This document shows positions 6,952 to 11,071 of a DNA stretch of 11,071 nucleotides, in pieces. Location of the stretch: positions 1 to 11,071 of the forward strand of contig JANXVP010000456.1 of NCBI GenBank assembly GCA_025351615.1. The letters run 5' to 3'. Positions within the stretch are counted from its first letter, which is position 1; the number at the start of each line of letters is the position of its first letter. A model generated the notes under the pieces. It was not told the DNA's origin. It was given only the letters and a program-made list of their open reading frames with translations, and did no database searches. The DNA comes from Ramlibacter sp. Lineage in GTDB: Bacteria > Pseudomonadota > Gammaproteobacteria > Burkholderiales > Burkholderiaceae_C. Made by a program: the position numbers and the translations under genes.

Positions 6952-7055
6952 ACCGCCGGCGCAGTACCGCCTGGAGCCTGCCGCAAACCCGTTTTAAGGG
7001 CGTGCGCTTCGAAATCAGCAACAATCGTGCCTTGAGTTCATGCACTGGAGCTGAA

Positions 7056-7817
7056 ATGCGGATCAAGGACAAATCCATCATAGTCACCGGTTCCGGCGGC
7101 GGCATCGGCGAAGGCATCGCGAAGCGACTGGCCGCCGAAGGCGCCCGGGTGATCGTCAACGACATCAACGCGGCGATGGGAGAGAAGGTCGTTGCCCAGA
7201 TCAACGCGGCCGGCGGAACAGCGTCCTTCTTTGCTGGCGACGTGACCCGGTCGGACGATGTCAAGGCACTCGTCGCTGCTGCTGTCCAGCGCCATGGCAA
7301 GCTCGACGTGATGGTCAACAACGCCGGCTGGACCCACCGCAACCGGCCGGCGCTGGAGGTGAGCGAGGAAGAATTCGACAAGTGCTTCGCCGTGAACATG
7401 AAGAGCATTTACCTGTCGACGATCCACGCGGTGCCGGCGTTCAGGGCCAACCAGGGAGGCAGCTTCATCAACATCGCTTCCACGGCGGGCGTGCGGCCGC
7501 GTCCCGGCCTGACCTGGTACAACGGGTCCAAGGGCGCGGTCATCACCACCAGCAAGTCGCTCGCAGCCGAATTCGGGCCAGACAACATCCGCGTCAACTG
7601 CATCAATCCGGTGTTCAACCCCGACACCGGCCTGTCGGCCGAATTCGCCGGCGGTCCCGTCGACGATGCGCGCCGCGCCAGGTTCGTGGCCACGATTCCG
7701 CTCGGCCGGTTCTCCACCGCGCTCGACGTCGCCAACGCGGCGCTCTACCTTGCGAGTGACGAAGCCGCTTTCATTTCAGGGATTTGCATCGAGGTGGACG
7801 GCGCCCGCTGCGTCTGA
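7056..7817 (+). CDS. Short-chain dehydrogenase/reductase (classical SDR)
   Basis: The 253-residue protein is a classical NAD(P)-dependent SDR. The Rossmann motif TGSGGGIGEG is at 11-20, NNAG at 88-91, and the catalytic tetrad is Asn114, Ser142, Tyr155 and Lys159 (YNGSK). Asp36 at the end of the second strand points to NAD rather than NADP. The C-terminal EVDGARCV closely resembles SDRs commonly labelled glucose 1-dehydrogenase or 3-oxoacyl reductase by default, so the substrate is open. I chose the ATG at 7056 because GGAG (7046-7049) lies 6 bases upstream. A GTG at 7002 in the same frame would add residues before the Rossmann strand, which is unlikely. It follows the aldehyde dehydrogenase on the same strand, so oxidation of an alcohol and then its aldehyde by the pair is possible. 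moaA begins 18 bases downstream. Confidence 0.92.
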   Translation: MRIKDKSIIVTGSGGGIGEGIAKRLAAEGARVIVNDINAAMGEKVVAQINAAGGTASFFAGDVTRSDDVKALVAAAVQRHGKLDVMVNNAGWTHRNRPALEVSEEEFDKCFAVNMKSIYLSTIHAVPAFRANQGGSFINIASTAGVRPRPGLTWYNGSKGAVITTSKSLAAEFGPDNIRVNCINPVFNPDTGLSAEFAGGPVDDARRARFVATIPLGRFSTALDVANAALYLASDEAAFISGICIEVDGARCV

Positions 7818-7835
7818 CGCTTCACAATCGGACCC

Positions 7836-8972
7836 ATGGCCGGGCGCACCATCCCCCTGATTGACCAGCGCGCGGCCGCTCGCGCGGCGGTTGTTCCGGC
7901 GCGACCGATCGCCGCCGATGGCCTGCTTGCCGATGCGCTTGGGAGGCCCTTGCGCGACCTTCGGATCAGCGTGACGGACCGCTGCAACTTTCGCTGCAGC
8001 TATTGCATGCCCAAAGAAGTGTTCGACAAGGACTACCCCTACTTGCCGCATTCCGACCTGCTCACCTTCGAGGAAATCACCCGCATCGCCGGACAGTTCG
8101 TCGCGCATGGCGTGCACAAGATCCGGCTGACGGGCGGCGAGCCGCTGCTGCGCAAGAACATCGAAATCCTGATCCGGCAGCTCGCCGCGCTCCGTACAGT
8201 CGATGGGGAGCCGCTGGACATCACGCTCACGACCAATGGCTCGCTGCTGGCACGCAAGGCCGCAGCCTTGAAGGCAGCCGGCCTTCAGCGCGTGACAGTC
8301 AGTCTGGACGGCCTCGACGACGGTGTGTTCCGGTCCATGAACGACGTCGACTTTCCGGTCGCCGAAGTGCTCAAGGGCATCGACGCCGCACGGGAGGCGG
8401 GGCTCGGTCCCATCAAGGTGAACATGGTGGTCAAGCGCGGCACCAACGACCACGAGATCCTGCCGATGGCGCGGCATTTCAGGGGCACCGGCATCGTGCT
8501 GCGCTTCATCGAATACATGGACGTCGGGGCCACCAACGGCTGGCGCATGAACGAGGTGATGCCGTCCGCCGAGGTCTTGAAGCACATTCGATCCGAGCTG
8601 CCGCTGGTGCCGCTCGAACCTTCGGCAACGGGCGAAACCGCCGGGCGCTGGGGCTATGCCGACGCGCATGGCAGGCACGCGAAGGACGCCGGGGAAATCG
8701 GGGTGATCAGCAGCGTCACGCAGGCGTTCTGCGGCGACTGCAACCGGGCCCGGCTTTCCACCGAAGGACAGCTGTACCTGTGCCTGTTCGCCACCCAGGG
8801 CCATGACCTGCGCTCACTGGTGCGTGGCGGCGCCAGCGACGCGGAGCTGGTTTCCGCCATCGCCGCCATCTGGCAGGGCCGCACGGACCGTTATTCGCAG
8901 CTGCGCTCCACGCTGGCGCCCGACACCGGCACCGGGGCACGCCGCGTCGAGATGAGTTACATCGGAGGCTGA
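7836..8972 (+). CDS. moaA: GTP 3',8-cyclase MoaA (molybdenum cofactor biosynthesis)
   Basis: This radical SAM enzyme converts GTP to 3',8-cyclo-7,8-dihydro-GTP, the first step toward cyclic pyranopterin monophosphate; MoaC completes that step and is not encoded here. The 378-residue protein carries both iron-sulfur sites: C50-x3-C54-x2-C57 for the SAM cluster, and C299-x2-C302-x13-C316 for the GTP-binding cluster. TGGEPLLR at 99-106, TTNG at 132-135 and SLDG at 156-159 match the family. The protein ends in the conserved double glycine that is needed for activity. About 35 residues precede the first core strand, as is common in Burkholderiales. The start at 7836 lacks a strong ribosome binding site, and the gene begins 18 bases after the SDR stop. 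mobA and moeA follow directly. Confidence 0.97.
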   Translation: MAGRTIPLIDQRAAARAAVVPARPIAADGLLADALGRPLRDLRISVTDRCNFRCSYCMPKEVFDKDYPYLPHSDLLTFEEITRIAGQFVAHGVHKIRLTGGEPLLRKNIEILIRQLAALRTVDGEPLDITLTTNGSLLARKAAALKAAGLQRVTVSLDGLDDGVFRSMNDVDFPVAEVLKGIDAAREAGLGPIKVNMVVKRGTNDHEILPMARHFRGTGIVLRFIEYMDVGATNGWRMNEVMPSAEVLKHIRSELPLVPLEPSATGETAGRWGYADAHGRHAKDAGEIGVISSVTQAFCGDCNRARLSTEGQLYLCLFATQGHDLRSLVRGGASDAELVSAIAAIWQGRTDRYSQLRSTLAPDTGTGARRVEMSYIGG

Positions 8973-9584
8973 GTGACCAGTTCATCGGATATCACGGGCC
9001 TGGTGCTGGCGGGGGGGCGTGGCTCGCGCATGGGCGGCGTGGACAAGGGGCTGCAGAACTTCAACGGCGTTGCGCTGGCGCTGTCCACCCTGATGCGCCT
9101 GCAGCCGCAAGTCGGCGAGCTGATGGTCAACGCCAACCGCAATCTCTCGGCATACGAAGCCTTCGGCGCGCCGGTCTGGCCAGACGTCCTGGCGGACTAC
9201 GCCGGGCCGCTGGCGGGTTTTCTCACCGGGCTGGAGCGCTGCGAGACAAAGTGGCTTGTCACTGTGCCCTGCGACACGCCGCTGTTCCCCACCGATCTGG
9301 TCGCGCGACTGGTGCGGGCCGCCGACCAGGATGATGCCGAGATCGCGATGGCGGCGGCTCGCGAACGAGACGGCCAGCTGCGCGGCCAGCCAGTGTTCTG
9401 CCTGCTGCGGGTCGAATTGCTGGAAAGCCTGGTCCGCTTTACCCATGGCGGCGGCCGCAAGATCGACACATGGACGGCGCAGCACCGCACCGCGGTCGTG
9501 GCTTTCGACGCGCCCCATGATGATCCGCGGGCTTTCTTCAACGCCAACACGCTGGCCGAACTGCACCAGCTGGAGCAGCGATGA
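8973..9584 (+). CDS. mobA: Molybdenum cofactor guanylyltransferase MobA
   Basis: MobA joins GMP from GTP to molybdopterin to make the bis-MGD precursor used by DMSO reductase-family enzymes. The 203-residue protein has the nucleotide-binding signature [16 protein letters not shown] at 12-27 with Lys25, then VNANR at 52-56, [12 protein letters not shown] at 71-82, and VPCDTPLFP around the metal-binding Asp101. FFNANT near 188-193 matches the conserved end motif. It starts with GTG, directly after the moaA stop with no gap. GGAGG at 8964-8968, inside the end of moaA, is a strong ribosome binding site 4 bases upstream, which fixes this start. Its own stop overlaps the moeA start. Tight packing suggests equal, coupled expression of the three genes. 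Confidence 0.95.
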   Translation: MTSSSDITGLVLAGGRGSRMGGVDKGLQNFNGVALALSTLMRLQPQVGELMVNANRNLSAYEAFGAPVWPDVLADYAGPLAGFLTGLERCETKWLVTVPCDTPLFPTDLVARLVRAADQDDAEIAMAAARERDGQLRGQPVFCLLRVELLESLVRFTHGGGRKIDTWTAQHRTAVVAFDAPHDDPRAFFNANTLAELHQLEQR

Positions 9585-10846
9585 AAAGCATCGCGGAAAT
9601 CGCGGCGCAGTTGCAAGGTTATGACCCGCAGGCGCTGAACGCCGATCTGGTCAATCTGTTCCTGGCGCAACTGGTTGAGCCGGTGCGGGAGACCGAGGAA
9701 GTCGGCGTGTTCGACGCCCTGGGCCGGGTGCTGGCCCAAGACCTGGTGTCGCCGATCAGCGTGCCTCCGCACGACAACTCCGCGATGGACGGTTACGCCT
9801 TCAACGGCTCGCAACTGGGCGCCGATTCGCCGCTGACCCTGAAGATCGTTGGAACGGCGTTGGCCGGCAGGCCCTGGCAAGGCGATGTGGCTGCGGGTCA
9901 ATGCGTCAAGATCATGACCGGCGCGATCATGCCAAGGGGGCTGGACACCGTCGTGCCGCAGGAGCTGGCGGCCCTGCGGAATGCTGAAATCAGTTTCCCG
10001 CCGAATCTTGTTCGACCCGGCGACAACCGCCGATTGAAGGGCGAGGATTTGCAGCAGGGCCGAATGGCGTTGCCCGGGGGAGAGCGTCTGCTGCCGGCTG
10101 CAACCGGCCTGGTCGCCAGCCTGGGGCTCAAAACGGTTCGCGTGCGGCGCAAGCTGCGTGTGGCTTACTTCTCGACGGGCGACGAAATCCTGAGTCCGGG
10201 CGAAGCGCTGCGCGAAGGGGCCGTCTACGACAGCAACCGCTACACCGTGTTCGGCCTGCTGTCCCGGCTGGGATGCGAGGTGATCGACATGGGTGTCGTG
10301 CGCGACGAACCAGCGCTGCTCGAGGCGGCCTTGTCGGAGGCGGCGCAGCGGGCAGACGCGATCATCACCAGCGGCGGCGTCAGCGTCGGCGAGGCCGATT
10401 ACACCCGGGCGACGATGAAAAAGCTCGGCGACGTCGCGTTCTGGCGCATTGCGATGCGGCCGGGCCGACCGATGGCTGTCGGGCGCGTCGGCAACGCGCT
10501 GCTTTTTGGCCTGCCTGGCAATCCAGTCGCCGTGATGGTCACCTTCCTGGCATTCGTGTGTCCTGCGCTGCTGCGCATGATGGGCGCGCGCCCGTCCCCG
10601 CTGCCGCTGCTGAAAGCGCGCAGCCAGGAGGCGATGCGCAAGAAGCCTGGACGCACCGAATACCAGCGCGGCATCGTGACCCAGATGCAGGACGGGAGGT
10701 TGTCGGTCTACGGCACCGGCAATCAGGGGTCCGGCGTCCTCAGCTCGATGGTGCAGGCCAACGGCCTGATCGTGCTGCATCACGCGCAAGGAAACGTCGC
10801 CGCCGGCGAGGAGGTCGATGTGATGATGTTCGAGGGCGTGGTCTAG
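9581..10846 (+). CDS. moeA: Molybdopterin molybdenumtransferase MoeA
   Basis: MoeA inserts molybdate into adenylylated molybdopterin to make active molybdenum cofactor. The 421-residue protein has the family length. It shows [12 protein letters not shown] at 62-73, TGDEIL at 199-204, [12 protein letters not shown] at 264-275, GRPMAVG at 295-301 and GLPGNPVAV at 310-318, covering the MoeA N-terminal domain, the MoCF-binding domain and the C-terminal beta domain (IV). The ATG overlaps the mobA stop by four bases (ATGA, 9581-9584), and GGAG at 9572-9575 lies 5 bases upstream, so translation is probably coupled to mobA. No strong terminator follows: a 5-base-pair inverted repeat at 10851-10868 lacks a T-run. 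The gene is also called glp in some Burkholderiales annotations. No moaC, moaD, moaE or mogA gene is present in the window. Confidence 0.96.
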   Translation: MKSIAEIAAQLQGYDPQALNADLVNLFLAQLVEPVRETEEVGVFDALGRVLAQDLVSPISVPPHDNSAMDGYAFNGSQLGADSPLTLKIVGTALAGRPWQGDVAAGQCVKIMTGAIMPRGLDTVVPQELAALRNAEISFPPNLVRPGDNRRLKGEDLQQGRMALPGGERLLPAATGLVASLGLKTVRVRRKLRVAYFSTGDEILSPGEALREGAVYDSNRYTVFGLLSRLGCEVIDMGVVRDEPALLEAALSEAAQRADAIITSGGVSVGEADYTRATMKKLGDVAFWRIAMRPGRPMAVGRVGNALLFGLPGNPVAVMVTFLAFVCPALLRMMGARPSPLPLLKARSQEAMRKKPGRTEYQRGIVTQMQDGRLSVYGTGNQGSGVLSSMVQANGLIVLHHAQGNVAAGEEVDVMMFEGVV

Positions 10847-10930
10847 TCCGGCGGGACTTGATGCCCGCGGCCCAGGTGCAAATGGCGGCCCGGGACCGTC
10901 TCATAGCCGCACTCGCCTTAACATCGGAAG

Positions 10931-11071
10931 ATGTCCACGCGCCAACTCTCGACCCCGTCGGTCTCCTGCGTCATCCCCGCTTTCAACGAGGCGGCCAGCC
11001 TGGGTGCGACGCTCGCAACCATGCTGGCGACCTTGCGGCCGCTGGCCGGCCGGGTAGAGGTGGTCGTGGTC
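10931..11071 (+). CDS. Family 2 glycosyltransferase, N-terminal part
   Basis: The first 47 residues run to the window edge. They contain SCVIPAFNEAASLGATL, the typical first strand and helix of GT-A fold family 2 glycosyltransferases, followed near the edge by VEVVVV, the strand that normally leads to an aspartate binding the nucleotide sugar. An in-frame stop at 10919-10921 makes the ATG at 10931 the first possible start. GGAAG sits directly against it, too close for a normal ribosome binding site, so initiation may be weak or a later start may be used. It lies 84 bases after moeA on the same strand. The sugar and acceptor cannot be told from this fragment. Confidence 0.8.
   Translation, partial: MSTRQLSTPSVSCVIPAFNEAASLGATLATMLATLRPLAGRVEVVVV

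Noticed and set aside
9197..10789. A 530-codon minus-strand open frame across mobA and moeA
   Set aside because: Spans two clear plus-strand genes, has no motif, and reflects low stop-codon density in GC-rich DNA.
10851..10868. GCGGG/CCCGC inverted repeat after moeA considered as a terminator
   Set aside because: Only five pairs, an 8-base loop and no T-run; readthrough toward the glycosyltransferase gene cannot be excluded.

Overview
The window looks like chromosomal DNA from a high-GC Burkholderiales bacterium, most likely Comamonadaceae or a close relative. This is inferred from gene content and protein style: a DUF6139-type small protein, a MoaA of the form usual in that order, and the compact moaA-mobA-moeA order. 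No rRNA, tRNA, CRISPR array, insertion sequence or phage gene was seen. Most of the window is ordinary core metabolism; the less explained parts are the first 1.6 kb and the region between the two pyrophosphatase genes.

Layout. Positions 1-162 hold the C-terminal end of a DJ-1/PfpI-family protein. Facing it on the minus strand is a short 3' remnant of an exonuclease III gene (188 to about 345), cut off from the rest of its gene. About 286 bases with no supported gene follow, then a small glycine-rich protein gene (632-856, minus). It is divergent from a DUF6139-type gene (1022-1261, plus). That gene converges on a small secreted or periplasmic protein gene (1267-1524, minus) lying downstream of soluble inorganic pyrophosphatase ppa (1614-2150, minus).

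ppa is divergent from hppA (2378-4588, plus), a membrane H+-translocating pyrophosphatase of the K+-independent type. Two unrelated pyrophosphatases, one dissipating PPi energy as heat and one conserving it as a proton gradient, therefore share a 227-bp intergenic region. That region contains palindromes and, in the hppA leader, two hairpins that compete for the same arm. Downstream of hppA on the same strand are a predicted di-iron PF10118-type metal-dependent hydrolase (4635-5453), an NAD-dependent aldehyde dehydrogenase (5518-6951) and a short-chain dehydrogenase (7056-7817). The last two could act in sequence on an alcohol/aldehyde substrate, which is unknown.

From 7836 to 10846 lies a tightly packed molybdenum cofactor block. 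moaA makes the pyranopterin precursor, mobA attaches GMP, and moeA inserts molybdate. moaA and mobA abut with no gap, and mobA and moeA overlap by 4 bases, so translational coupling is likely. The window ends inside the start of a family 2 glycosyltransferase gene (10931 onward).

I found no convincing undescribed system. The best leads are the hppA leader structures, the shared ppa/hppA control region, and the deletion scar in exonuclease III.
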